From NCBI GenBank assembly GCA_963575745.1, contig CAUYUJ010010413.1, forward strand, positions 114,501 to 178,500: 64,000 nucleotides of DNA, in the 5' to 3' direction. The stretch is from Prorocentrum cordatum (taxonomy: Eukaryota > Sar > Dinophyceae > Prorocentrales > Prorocentraceae). A program made the translations under genes and the position numbers. Shown here piece by piece: positions 54,856-64,000 of the stretch. The stretch's first letter is position 1. Each line of letters opens with the position of its first letter. The notes beneath the pieces were generated by a model that saw only the letters and a program-made list of their open reading frames with translations, did not search any database and was not told where the DNA came from.

Positions 54856-54876
54856 CCGTAGCGGTTTTGGCTCAAG
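54856..54876 (+). other. Relict dinoflagellate spliced leader (plus), best match
   Basis: CCGTAGCGGTTTTGGCTCAA then G: 19 of 21 bases match the leader, differing at two adjacent positions. It lies directly before the Lys/Pro/Ala-rich gene. Confidence 0.75.
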
Positions 54877-55436
54877 CCTACAGCCGCGCCCGACAGCCCA
54901 AGCCCGAAGCGCCCGACAGCCCGCGCGACAGTCATGCCGAACGGCGGCGGCGGCAAGGCCAGCCGCCACCCCCGGAGCGCGCGGCCCAGCTCGCAGCCGA
55001 GGCCGAGGCTGCCCAGCTCGCAGCCGAGGCCGAGGCTGCCCAAGAGAAGACATCGCCGAAATCGTTCGTCGAGGTGAAAAGGTGGCGTGGGAGGGACATA
55101 CGCGAGGGATGGCGCGGGGTCCTCGTCGGTTTGAACTGGGACGGCGAACTGGTGGAAGAAAAGTGGCGCTGGACGCCGCCCCCCTCCAGCTTGATCGAGG
55201 CCAAGGCGAGCCCCCTCGACGACCCCTTCGACGAGCACATCGATCCGAAGACGAAGACGAAGGCCATGCCGAAGAAGAAGTCGAAGGCCATGCCGAAGAA
55301 GAAGAAGCCGAAGGCCATGCCGAAGAAGAAGTCGAAGGCCAAGCCCAAGGCCGCCGCGAGGGTGAAGCCGAAGGCCAAGCCCAACAAGGCCGCCGCGAGG
55401 GCGAAGCCGAAGGCCAAGCCCAAGGCCCACAAGTGA
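54877..55436 (+). CDS. Lys/Pro/Ala-rich basic protein, start unresolved
   Basis: The open frame downstream of the leader relict has two AAQLAAEAEA-type repeats, a compact segment with FVEVKRWRGRDIREGWRGV, VGLNWDGEL and WRWTPPP, then a basic tail of KAMPKKKSKAMPKKKK and KAKPKAAARVKPKAKP repeats ending KAHK-stop. The tail resembles histone H1-like or other DNA-binding basic tails, but no globular domain is recognised. The frame continues upstream through the leader to an ATG at 54726, and no in-frame ATG precedes the compact segment after the leader. The real start could be in an unrecognised exon, or the gene is a 5'-incomplete retrocopy. It is divergent from the HAD/coiled-coil gene. Confidence 0.45.
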
Positions 55437-56543
55437 GGCCCGTCGTGCGAGTGCGAGTGCGCTCGAGTGCTAGCGCCGAAGACGTGGGCGTCGAAGTCTC
55501 CCTTCTCCCTCGGACCTGTCCTCCGACTGTTCAGGCGAATGTTCCTCATCCTCCTCCTGAATATCCTCGCATCCTCTTGGGCTCTTCAGGATGCGACTCT
55601 CGTCCTCCCCCTGCCGATGGAACACCAATTGGTCTCCCAGGTCGCGTTCTGGCCAGAATTTCGACGCGAATCCAGCCGTGGCGACGAAGGCTCTCCAGCA
55701 GAACGAGCAGCGGTATCGATCGTTACAGGGGCCACTGGGAGTCCCATCGGCAGGGCGCGAGGACCTCAGGGCCTCGGGCGCCGCCGCCCGAGGCCCTGGG
55801 GTCCTCGCCGCCGCCGCCGCCGTCGCCGCCGCCGTCGTCGCGGTCGTCATCGTCACGAGTCGTCGCCGTCGCCGCCGTCGTCGTCATCGTCGTCGTGTGC
55901 GTGCGTCGTCGCCGCCCATCTCCTCCTCGCCCTCCTTCCTCCTCGCCATCCTCCTCCTCGCCCTCCCCCCCGGCGGGCGCGCGGCGCGCGCGAGGCGCCT
56001 CGCCGAAGCTCTCGGCGCGCCTCCTGGCAGGCGGGCCGGAGGGGAGGGGGCGGCGACGACGACGACGAAGACCATGGGAGGGGCGGGAGGGGAGGGGGGC
56101 GGACGACCAGGCAGCGCGAGCGACTGCAAGGAGGGAGATGACGACGAGGACGACGACGACGAGGATGAGCAGGAGGACGAGGAGGATGAGGAGGGTAGTG
56201 ACGTCACCCAAGCGGCGCGTCATTGCTGCGAAACGTCACAGCCAGCGGCGCGCAACTCGCCCTGGCCCCCGAAGCGGCGCGGGCTGCCAGCAGGCACGGT
56301 CGCACTCCAAGACCCTGCAGTGTGCCATTGTGCTGCTGGCAGCGGCGCCATTATTAAATGGAAGCGCCCGCGGCCTCGCTGATCGGCCACGGGGCGCCTC
56401 GGACTGCAGACGAGCGTCGTTTCCTCCTCCTCCTCCTCCTCCTTCTCCTCCTCCTCCTCCCGGCGGCGCGCGCTCGGCCAGGCCCTCGGCGAGAACGCTC
56501 ACCACCGCCGCTAGCCAGACTCGTCCACCACCGCTCAACACCA
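55437..56543. other. Low-complexity region between convergent genes, no gene supported
   Basis: Open frames in all directions are Arg-, Ser-, Pro- or Ala-rich. (GTC)n, (GAC)n and CTCCTC tracts are interspersed with stretches such as CGCGAGGCGCCTCGCCG. It holds the 3' ends of the two flanking genes. Confidence 0.55.
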
Positions 56544-59500
56544 TCACACCTCCTCTTCGACGTCGGAGACGGAGTCCGCACCATCTTCACCCTCAGCGGC
56601 GTCATCCTCAGCCTTCTCCTTCTTGCGCCTTTTGGCAGCGGGGCCGCCAGCCAGCGCGCGGATGCGATCCTCCAGTGCCGAGCGGTCCATAGGGTCCTTG
56701 CTGCCGCCGCCGCTGGCGCCGCTGCCACCGCCGTCCTTGCCGCCGTCCTTGCTACCGCCGCTGCTGCCGGTCTTGTTCTTCGCGCCCTTCTTCTTGTCGG
56801 CCGTGTCCGCGCCGCTCTCCTCGGTCTTAGCCTTCTGGCTGTCGATGACGACGGCCGCCAGCTCCGAGGAGTAGAGCTGCTTGCAGCCCTCGTTCAACGA
56901 TTCCTTCATGGTCTCCTTGAAGAGATGGTCGTACAAGGCGTCGACGTTCTCCTGGTTGAAGCAGATGGCCACGTATGGGATCTTATTTTTGATGCAGCAC
57001 ATCGCCCTGGCGCCATCCCCGGGAGCGAGGTCGACCACCGCGCGAAGGTTGAAGTTGTGGATCCATTCATCCTGCAGGGTGGGCGGCGGTGCCCACCAGA
57101 ACACCTGCTCTTCGCTCTCCGGCGTGATGGCCTTGGCCTCCTCCTTCTCCGCCTTGCGCTCCTCCTCCTCCTCGTCGTGACCGGGTCCGCGGCCACCGTT
57201 CGCAATGGTGTCCTTCTTCGTGATGATGGTCGCCTTGTGCTTGCGCTTCATCGTCCAATGGCTCGGGTCGCTCCTGGACCTCCAGGCGCAACTGATGTGC
57301 TCCCCGACAGTGGTGCCGCTCAACGCGAGCCTGGCCTTGTCCTCGATCTCGATCGCCATGCCGGTGACGATGTGCATCTTCTCGGCCTGGAGCGCGCCAG
57401 CCGTGGTTCTGCGCTTGATCTTGAGGCGGTTCACCGCGCTTTCCTCCGAGTAGATGACCGTCACTGTGTGCTTGGACTTGTGGTAGGGCTTGTTGCTCTC
57501 GTCGACGAACTTGTTCATGAGCGTCGTCTCCTGCCCAGTCTTCCCCCCGTCGCACACGAAGAACGCGAGCTCCGCGGGCAAGTGCTTCGGAGCATTATCC
57601 TGGTGCGGCTATCCCCCCGCACCTGCCCTTGGCCCCCCCAGGCGAACGCCTTGCCCCAAGGCGGGCAGGGCGAGCGCCCGGCCAGGGCCCAGGGCAACGC
57701 GCTGACGATAGCACTCCTGCTCCTCAGGATCCGCAGCAACCGGGGCCGCCTTGATGGCCGCGCAGATGTGCTTCTCCATGTGCGCGTTCCTCAAGTAGGG
57801 CGGCCTCACGTTCGGCCGCGCGTCGCCATGGCCGGCGACCTTCTGGTCGTAGAACACACCGATGTACTTCTTCGTCTTCGACACCTGCGGTTTAAAGCCC
57901 TCGTGATAGGCGCTGCTCTCCCTGATGAGCGTCGCCAGCTGGGTCTCGGTGGCAGGCTCGGGAAACCTGAGTCTCCGCCGCCAAACCCGCCAGCCCTCTG
58001 GGCTTCCACAGCCCCTCCTTCCCTTCTGCCAAGATCGCCCAAGATGGCTCCAAAAGGGTCTCTGAGACCCCAAAGGGCCCCGAGATGGCCCCAAAAGAGC
58101 CCGAAGCGGCCCCCCAGAGGGCCCCAAGAGGACCCCAAGATAGCTCCAAGATGGCTCCAAGAGACTTCCGACAACTTCTCACAACAACACCTCAACTCGC
58201 CTGGGCATCGTTGTTGGATGGGCTGTCGGGCTTGGGGATGCGCGAAGCGTCCAGAGAAGGAAAAAAAAAAGCGAGGAAGGAGGCGTCGGGCGAGGGGGCG
58301 GGGGGAGGGGGGCATCGATGGAGGGAAAGGGGAGGCGAGTAGGAGGGATGAGGCGGAGGATTAGACATCGGCCGATCGCCTCGCACCCCGATCGCGGCGG
58401 GCAAACCGCGTCGAGCTGCAACCGCCGATCTCAAGGTAAACCTGGCGCCCCCTCGCCCGGCGGCGACTGAGGCGCGCGCAACTGCACCTGGGTGCGGACC
58501 CGCTGGAACACGTCTTTCTTCAGGCGCTTGAGTTTCGAGATGGTGGCCTCGTCGACAGTCGCGATGTGGATCTCCTCGTTGGTGCTGCTCACGAGCGGGA
58601 TGTGCTCCGCTTCCACGCAGTGGACGATGGGCTCGTCCTCGACCACGACCGTCGTCACTTCTGCGGCCTCGGGAACCGCCCCGATCTCGTTCCGGTAGCT
58701 CTCGTCCGCCGAAGCCAAGATGTCGCTGAACGGGGGGTGCGCGAGCATCTCTTGGGGGCTCCTCCTGGAGACAAGGTTCTTCTTGAGGTAGCCATCGTAC
58801 TCCGAGGCGAACACGATATCCTGAGCGATGGAACCCCGAACCCCGACGCCGCCCAAGGCTCCTGGACATCACCTCCCCTCCCCTCCCTGGCCGCCCGAGG
58901 GGCCCGCCCGACCCGACCGCCCGAGTCGTCGTCGGGTTCCGCCCGGCCGATGCCCTCGGACCTTGATGCCGCCCCTAAGTCCTCCAGCAGCCTGAAGACC
59001 TTCTCCGCGGACTCCTGACTGCAGGATGAGGATGAGGGAGACGAGGAGGATGAGGAGGATGAGAGTGAAAAGGATAAGGAGGAGGGGAGGTCCTTCCACC
59101 CGGCGCGACAGGTAAGGTCCGTGGGGGCAATCTTGCCAGGCATGCCGAACTTCCCACGGTAGCTTGCGATGTCGACGGTCAGGCTTTGCATCTGGCTGAG
59201 CACCTCAGGCGCGTAGCCCTTTGCGTTGACGAAGTCGTTCAGCAGGACGTCGCGCAAGGACCGCTTCAGCATGGCCAATTCCACCAAGCCTTTACCTTGC
59301 ATGCCTGGCGCCTGCCCCTTCAGCTGGCGCTCCCCAATGGTCTCGCCGACCGACCCCATCTGCCACATGTCGTACAAGCAAGTGATCGCCCATTTCAGGT
59401 CGGCACTGTCCTTCAACCTCATGCCGATGACGTCGAGCTTCTGAATGCTGTCGAACGGGTTCCTCACGCCGTGCTTGTCCTCGCAAGTCATGAGGAAAAT

Positions 59501-60725
59501 GCGAATGAAGGGGGCGGAGAACAACGCCTTGTGCACCCGAATGGCCGACAGCACGAAATTCCTGCTAACCGGCTCGGACACGTTGGACATCCTCAACTTC
59601 TGCGAATACAGCTCCGTCACCTGATCGACGGTGAGCGCTTGGCCGCTGGCCTTGTCCCTCGATTGCTTGAACAACACCACTTCGTACATCCTCTGGAGGC
59701 TCGAGCGCCGCATGGCTTCGAAATCGTGCGATATCTGCTCACGCTCGTTGACGGCCAGCCAGTGCATGTCCTCCGCCGTCGCCGCTGGTATGAACCTAAG
59801 TCCTCCTCCTCCTTCTCGTCCTCCTTCTCCTCCTCGTCCTCCTCCTCCTCCTCCTCCTCCTCCTCGCGGTCCCCCCAGCCCCCTCCTCCTCCTTCTTGTG
59901 CTGCCTCCCCCCCTCCTCCTCCTCCTCCTCCTCCTCCTCCTCTTCCTCCTCCTCCTCCTCATCCTCATCCTCATCTTCCCCTCCCGCTCGTTCCCTCCAC
60001 TGAGCGGTGAACTGCACCGTCGTGGAACGAATCACGCGAGCCCATTCCAACAGGACTGTATTTTCGACGGAGGCCGCGACGTCCCTGGCGACTGCCAAGA
60101 TGAGGGCCATGCGAATCTCTTCCGGGGTGATGCACTTGAGCTGGCCGCTGCGGCCGAGCTCCAAGACCTTTTCGTTTTTGCCGCTCACGACAACCTTCAG
60201 GATGCGGGGCATGAACCTAGGCGCGTCGAAGTACGTATTCATCAAGTGATCGATGCGGTTCTTCATGAGGGGGATGCCCGGCGTCGCGCTGCAATGCAAA
60301 TCGAGGTGGAGGAAATTCATGCCCGCTGTGTAGCTGCCTGCGTTCTCCATCGCCGCCTTGAACCCGCCATCGGAGAAAGGGGCGATCTGGCCGACCGTGT
60401 GCGCACTGTCGCCCTCGCCGTCGTGAATCGCCATGGCCGTCATCTCCATGATCCCCTGGAAGACCTCGTGTCCCAGCACCGCCTGCTTGGCCTTCATCGC
60501 GGCCTCGTGGATTGTCGCGTTGCACGCGGACTCCTCCGGCGACAGCTGGAGCGTGCCACCTTCGGAGGCGACGAGCTGCGCTTGGTTGGCCTCCACGGCG
60601 GCGCGGCGGCCGCGGCCGCGGCCGCGGCCGCCGCCGCGGCCCTCGCTCCCCTCCTGGCCGCCGCGGCCGCGGCCACTCGCCGCGGCAGCGGCCTTCCGCC
60701 CGCACTTCCCAGCGGCGATCGCCAT
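56544..60725 (-). CDS. Six-exon gene, 1,025 aa, with SAM-methyltransferase-like C-terminal segment
   Basis: Exons inferred by frame: 60725-59995, 59795-59093, 59014-58982 (33 bp), 58820-58488, 57938-57717, 57599-56544; all joins are in phase and the total is a multiple of three. Introns: 59796-59994 (GG or uncertain donor), 59015-59092, 58821-58981 and 57600-57716 (GA...AG), 57939-58487 (GT...AG, containing the hairpin-headed dispersed repeat). Most boundaries share AG|GA on both sides. The N-terminus is Gly/Arg/Ala-rich. A large uncharacterised region follows (FKAAMENAGSYTAGMNFLHL, HWLAVNEREQISHDFEAMRR). The last exon has LRAVVDLAPGDGARAMCC with VAICFNQENVDALYDHL, a motif-I-like SAM-binding pattern. 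A charged tail ends AKRRKKEK and acidic residues. No catalytic tetrad such as DPPY was identified, so activity is unproven. Leader-like relicts lie just upstream. Confidence 0.6.
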
Positions 60726-60787
60726 CAGCCGAAACAGCCGCTACGCCCTCGCCACTCCTCGCCCCCTGAAAGCCGAAACAGCTACAG
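60723..60787 (-). other. Two possible tandem spliced-leader relicts
   Basis: On the minus strand CTGTAGCTGTTTCGGCTTTC (60787-60768) and GCGTAGCGGCTGTTTCGGCT (60746-60727) both keep GTAGC and TTTCGGCT. The second abuts the ATG of the six-exon gene. Serial relicts are expected if an mRNA was retroposed and trans-spliced more than once. Matches are partial. Confidence 0.35.
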
Positions 60788-61139
60788 GAGGAAAACAAAT
60801 GGGGGGCGAGTGGAGGGCGAGGGGGAGGACGAGGGGAAGGAGGAGGAGAGGGCGGATCGAGGGGGAGGAGGAGGAGGAGGAGGGGGAGGAGGATGAGGAT
60901 GATGAGGAGGGAGGGGAAGGAGGAGCAGCGCACGGGGCAAGGGGGAAAGGATTGGGATGACGAGTGTTGGACGAGGAAGGATCGGGGATGAGGAGGCCTC
61001 CCGCCGCCGACGCCGCCGCAGGCGGTCGACGTGGCGGTCATGGTCGTCGCGGCCGTGGCAGGAGGAAGGGGGCGGGGGGGCAGGGGAAGAAAGAGGCCTT
61101 CTTTCTTCCTCCTGCCCCCCCCCCCCCCCCCTCCCCCCA
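60788..61139. other. Purine-rich upstream stretch, no gene
   Basis: GGAGGAGGAGG tracts, a GC-rich piece (60990-61060) and a C run of about 18 (61109-61130). Nothing coding. Confidence 0.6.
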
Positions 61140-62640
61140 TAAAAAATGATCGACCCACGAACCCGGAAAGGAATGTAGAACTGTAACACATGGCAGCGTT
61201 TTCAAAGACACCTGATTGGGTGACGGGCAAATGCAATACTGAAGGTATCGATCTTGATGTACCCTGCCGAGGGCTGTGCTGTGCTGCGCCGTGCTGAATT
61301 GCGATGTGCCATGGCGCGACTGTGCTCTATAGCCTCGTGGATCGAGTCCTCCTTTGCATCCGAGTCCTGACCGAACTGATCTGGATCTTAAGCTCGAGCT
61401 GCCTGAACACATAGTAGCTGCCCCCATGGACAGGGGAACATGCCAGGAGGACGCGCCGCGAAACGTCCCAAGGGATGCGCCAGGCGACGTGCCAGGGGAC
61501 GTGCCATGGGGTCGCACCGCGGGACGTGCCAAGGGGACGCGCTACGGAACGCGCCAATTGATGTGCCACAGTTTGCGCCAGGGGACGCGCGACGCGACGT
61601 GCCAGGGGGACTCGCCAAAGGACGCCCCACGGAACGTGCCAAGGAACGTGCCAAATTGCAATGCTGAGTGCATCGACCTTGATGTACCGTGCCGAAATCA
61701 GTGCTGTGCTGGGCCGTGCTGAATTCCGATGTGCCATGGCGCGATTGTGCTCTATAGCCTCGTGGATCGAGTCCTCCTTTGCATCCGAGTCCTGACCGAA
61801 CTGATCTGGATCTTAAGCTCGAGCTGCCTGAACACATAGTAGCTGCCCCAGAGCTAATGGACAGGGGAACATGCCAGGAGGACGCGACGCAGAACGTCTC
61901 AAGGGACGCGCCAAGCGACGTGCCAAGGGACGTGCCATGGGGACGCATCGCGGGACCTGCCAAGGGGACGCGCTACGGAACGTGCTGGGGACAAGCGTTT
62001 CGCTCGAGACATCCTGTCAAAATCATCTGAATTCCTACGCGCGGGACGCTGCACGCGCGAGACATCCTCGGAATTCCTGCGAGCGGGACGTGAAAACAAG
62101 CATTTCGCCTGGGACATCCTTTGAATTCTGGCCCCCCCACGAGGCCACCGCTCGAGACATCCTCCAATTTTGCAAAACCAGCGTTTCGCTCGAGACATCC
62201 TCAACAAATTATGAAAAACAAGCGTTTCGCTCGAGACATCCTGTCAAAATCCCAAGAAATCCAAATACCCGCGCGCGGGACGCGGCACGCGCGAGACATC
62301 CTTGGAATTCCTGCGCGAGGGGCGCTTTTCCGTGTCGCGGTCGGCTCTGCAAAACCAGCGTGTCGCTCGAGACATCCTCAACAAATTCTGAAACCAAGCG
62401 TTTCGCTCGAGACATCCCCAACTCTGCAAAACCAGCGTCTCGCTCGAGACATCCTCAACAAATTCTGAAAAACAAGCGTTTCGCTCGAGACATCCTCAAA
62501 TTTTAATTCGCCGGCCCTCTTCCCACTCGTTATTTATCGCAAAAGAAATTCGCCGGCCCTCTTCCCGTCAAACCCGGGGGGAAACCATCTAAAAGAGAAC
62601 CCTGGGCTCAAGCCCTTTCCGGGAAAAAAACACCCTCGCT
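61140..62640. repeat. Composite satellite block, right subterminal
   Basis: Same order and orientation as 11440-12975: two headed GGGACGTGCCA-type units (61150-61690, 61730-61990), the CGCTCGAGACATCCTCA array (61990-62500) and the AATTCGCCGGCCCTCTTCCC element (62505-62640). Members of the middle array include longer forms with GGACGCTGCACGCGCGAGAC. Confidence 0.8.
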
Positions 62641-63867
62641 GCTGCTTCTGCTGCCCTTCTAGCTGTTATCTACATGCCTCCCGGCATATCCCGCCGCCGT
62701 GCCTGGGTAGTGGGTATGCGGGTTATTGGATGCGGCCGTTTCGTTTTGGGACTTTTGGGAGCCTCTTTTGGGTCCTCGTTTTGAAGAGACAGCGCCAGTC
62801 GGGCTGGCTGGTTCGGCCTCGTTTAACGTTTGGCTGGTTCGGCCACAGGGTTCGCATGCCTCCCCGACCCCCATTTCGGCAACCAGCAGGAGAGGAGGGT
62901 CAGCCGAAGCAGCTGAGGGTGGATGGGTCAGCCGAAGCAGGTAGCAGACGAAGGGGGGGCAGATCCAGCCGCGGCGACGAGGGCGTCAGGAAAGGCCGAA
63001 CCAGCCGAAGAGGACCAGGAAAAAACGAAAAGCGTCAGAACCCCCTCCCCCCTCCTCCTCCCCCCTCCTCCCTCCTCCTCCCTCCTCCTTCCTCTCCTCC
63101 TCCTCTTCCCTCCCCCTCCTCCTCCTCCTCTTCCTCATTCCTCCTCCTCTTCCTCCTCGCCGAGCTCCTCCTCCTCCTCCTCCTCCCCCCCCCCGGGCGC
63201 GCGGGGCGGCGGCGGGCTCGCCGGCGAGGTGGTCGACGCGACGGTCTCGTTGAGACCGTCGTCGTCGTCCCCGCCTGCCGGCCCAGGGCGCGAGGAGGGC
63301 GGCGAAGATAAGAGGGGGAAGAAAGGGGAGGGGTGGGTTGGGAAGCAAAGTAGCGCGCGGGCGGGAAGAACGGTTTGGGCGGGGAGGGATGACCAGGGTG
63401 TGAGGGGCTCAGGGCGAAGAGGAGGGGGGGGAACTCCTAGGAGGGGAGGCAGATCCAGCCGCGGCGACGAGGGCGTCAGGAAAGGCCGAACCAGCCGAAG
63501 AGGACCAGGAAAAAACGAAAAGCGTCAGAACCCCCTCCCCCCTCCTCCTCCCCCCTCCCTCGTCCTCACTCCTCCTCCCTCCTCCTCCCTCCTCCCTCCT
63601 CCTCCTCTTCCCTCCCCCTCCTCCTCCTCCTCCTCCTCTTCCTCATTCCTCCTCCTCTTCCTCCTCCTCCGTGTGTTTTTACGTGAGGCGCGCCACTTGG
63701 CTTGCCTTACGTAAAAAACATTGCTGGCGGCAACTTATCCTCCTCCTCCTCCTCATCCTACTCCTTCTCCTCCTTCTCCTCCTCATCCTCCTCCTTCTTC
63801 TTTCTCCCCCCTCCTCCTCCTTCTCCCCCTCCTCCTGGGCCACGACGTGCGAGCGGTGCCGAAGCGT
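62641..63867. repeat. Right subterminal region with direct repeats and (CTC)n
   Basis: 62760-62945 is a fragment of the 0.8-kb repeat. A unit of about 210 bp starting GGCAGATCCAGCCGCGGCGA occurs at 62957-63166 and 63447-63668 and runs into (CTC)n. At 63677-63720 GTTTTTACGTGAGGC and GCCTTACGTAAAAAAC form an imperfect hairpin. No gene seen. Confidence 0.65.
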
Positions 63868-63916
63868 CGTGCAGGCAGGCAAGACGATACCTTCGATACC
63901 ACTAAGACCAGCCCAG
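63868..63916 (-). repeat. Right terminal inverted repeat
   Basis: Perfect 49-bp reverse complement of 11085-11133. It is followed by TCCT (63917-63920), which repeats the TCCT at 11081-11084. Confidence 0.85.
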
Positions 63917-64000
63917 TCCTCTGGGCACCTCCCCCGGGGCCGGTTTTGCGAGGATGTCTCAAGCGAGGGCGCCGGTTTGGGATTCGTCGCCGGATCCAGC
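63917..64000. repeat. Satellite resumes, cut by window end
   Basis: TCCTCTGGGCACCTCCCC ... GGCGCCGGTTTGGGATTC: part of one monomer of the array at 10040-11084, same strand, entered at the point where the left array stops. Confidence 0.9.

Larger units (their letters stand above)
11085..63916. mobile_element. Giant TIR-bounded element, unassigned family
   Basis: The outer 49 bp at 11085-11133 (starting CTGGGCTGGTCTTAGTGG) are the exact reverse complement of 63868-63916. Similarity continues imperfectly for some tens of bases inward. TCCT flanks both sides (11081-11084 and 63917-63920). Joining ...GGGCTCCT to CTGGGCACC... rebuilds the normal satellite monomer, so an empty site can be read directly. 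As assembled the element is 52.8 kb; if the internal 20.8-kb duplication is an assembly artefact it is about 32 kb. Cargo includes a DNA C5-methyltransferase, a motif-dead paralogue, a transposase-like spliced gene, a 2OG oxygenase and a six-exon methyltransferase-like gene. The target duplication is best read as 4 bp, but repetition of CTGGG at the junction would allow up to 9 bp with asymmetric ends. No integrase or tyrosine recombinase was recognised. Confidence 0.7.

Noticed and set aside
56358-58364. 668-aa plus-strand open frame
   Set aside because: Antisense to two exons and an intron of the six-exon gene; no motif, and it runs through the dispersed repeat.
1-64000. tRNA, rRNA or spliceosomal RNA genes
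   Set aside because: I looked for cloverleaf-like and conserved rRNA words and saw none; a covariance-model search would be decisive.

Overview
Organism. The window looks like nuclear DNA of a dinoflagellate. It is GC-rich and full of (CTC)n/(GAG)n runs. Genes lie on both strands. Several gene starts carry genomic copies of the dinoflagellate spliced leader (best match 19 of 21 bases at 54856-54876). Introns that can be resolved by reading frame mostly start with GA (one GC, one GT) and end with AG. Degraded LINEs and dinoflagellate-type methyltransferase-like genes fit the same assignment. The sequence does not fix the species.

Layout. 1-11084 is flanking DNA: microsatellite, a frameshifted methyltransferase-like gene (-), two broken LINEs (+ at 3.2-6.4 kb, - at 7.5-8.7 kb), then a satellite of about 120 bp per monomer (10040-11084). 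The satellite resumes in the same orientation at 63917 and runs off the window. Between the two parts is a segment with perfect 49-bp terminal inverted repeats (11085-11133 and 63868-63916) and a TCCT direct repeat on each side. Removing the segment and one TCCT restores normal satellite sequence. I read 11085-63916 as one giant TIR-bounded insertion and have not recognised it as a described family.

Duplication. Nearly all of the left part of the insertion (11192-32046) occurs again at 32147-52802. The two copies abut a run of exactly 100 N (32047-32146). Either two overlapping contigs or haplotypes were not merged, which would make the real element about 32 kb, or there is a true tandem duplication whose junction was not assembled. 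Copies differ by scattered substitutions, small indels, one nonsense mutation and one strongly diverged block (about 25590-26540 against 46490-47320).

Cargo. Each duplicated unit holds: a C5-methyltransferase-fold protein with its catalytic motifs lost (+); a long spliced gene that resembles a transposase (-); a membrane-anchored phytanoyl-CoA-dioxygenase-like 2OG oxygenase (-); a small spliced Pro/Gln-rich gene (+); a C5 DNA methyltransferase with all main motifs (-, intact in the right copy, stopped by TAG in the left); and a protein with a C-terminal zinc-ribbon-like end (+). The unique right part holds a HAD-like/coiled-coil gene with one in-frame stop (-), a divergent Lys/Pro/Ala-rich gene (+), and a six-exon gene that joins in frame to 1,025 aa and has a SAM-methyltransferase-like segment (-). 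Satellites and a palindrome array fill much of the rest.

Reading. An intact DNA methyltransferase, a dead paralogue, another methyltransferase-like protein, an oxygenase and a transposase-like protein inside one TIR-bounded segment suggest a giant mobile element carrying its own DNA-modification genes. The structure is visible in the sequence; the function is inference.
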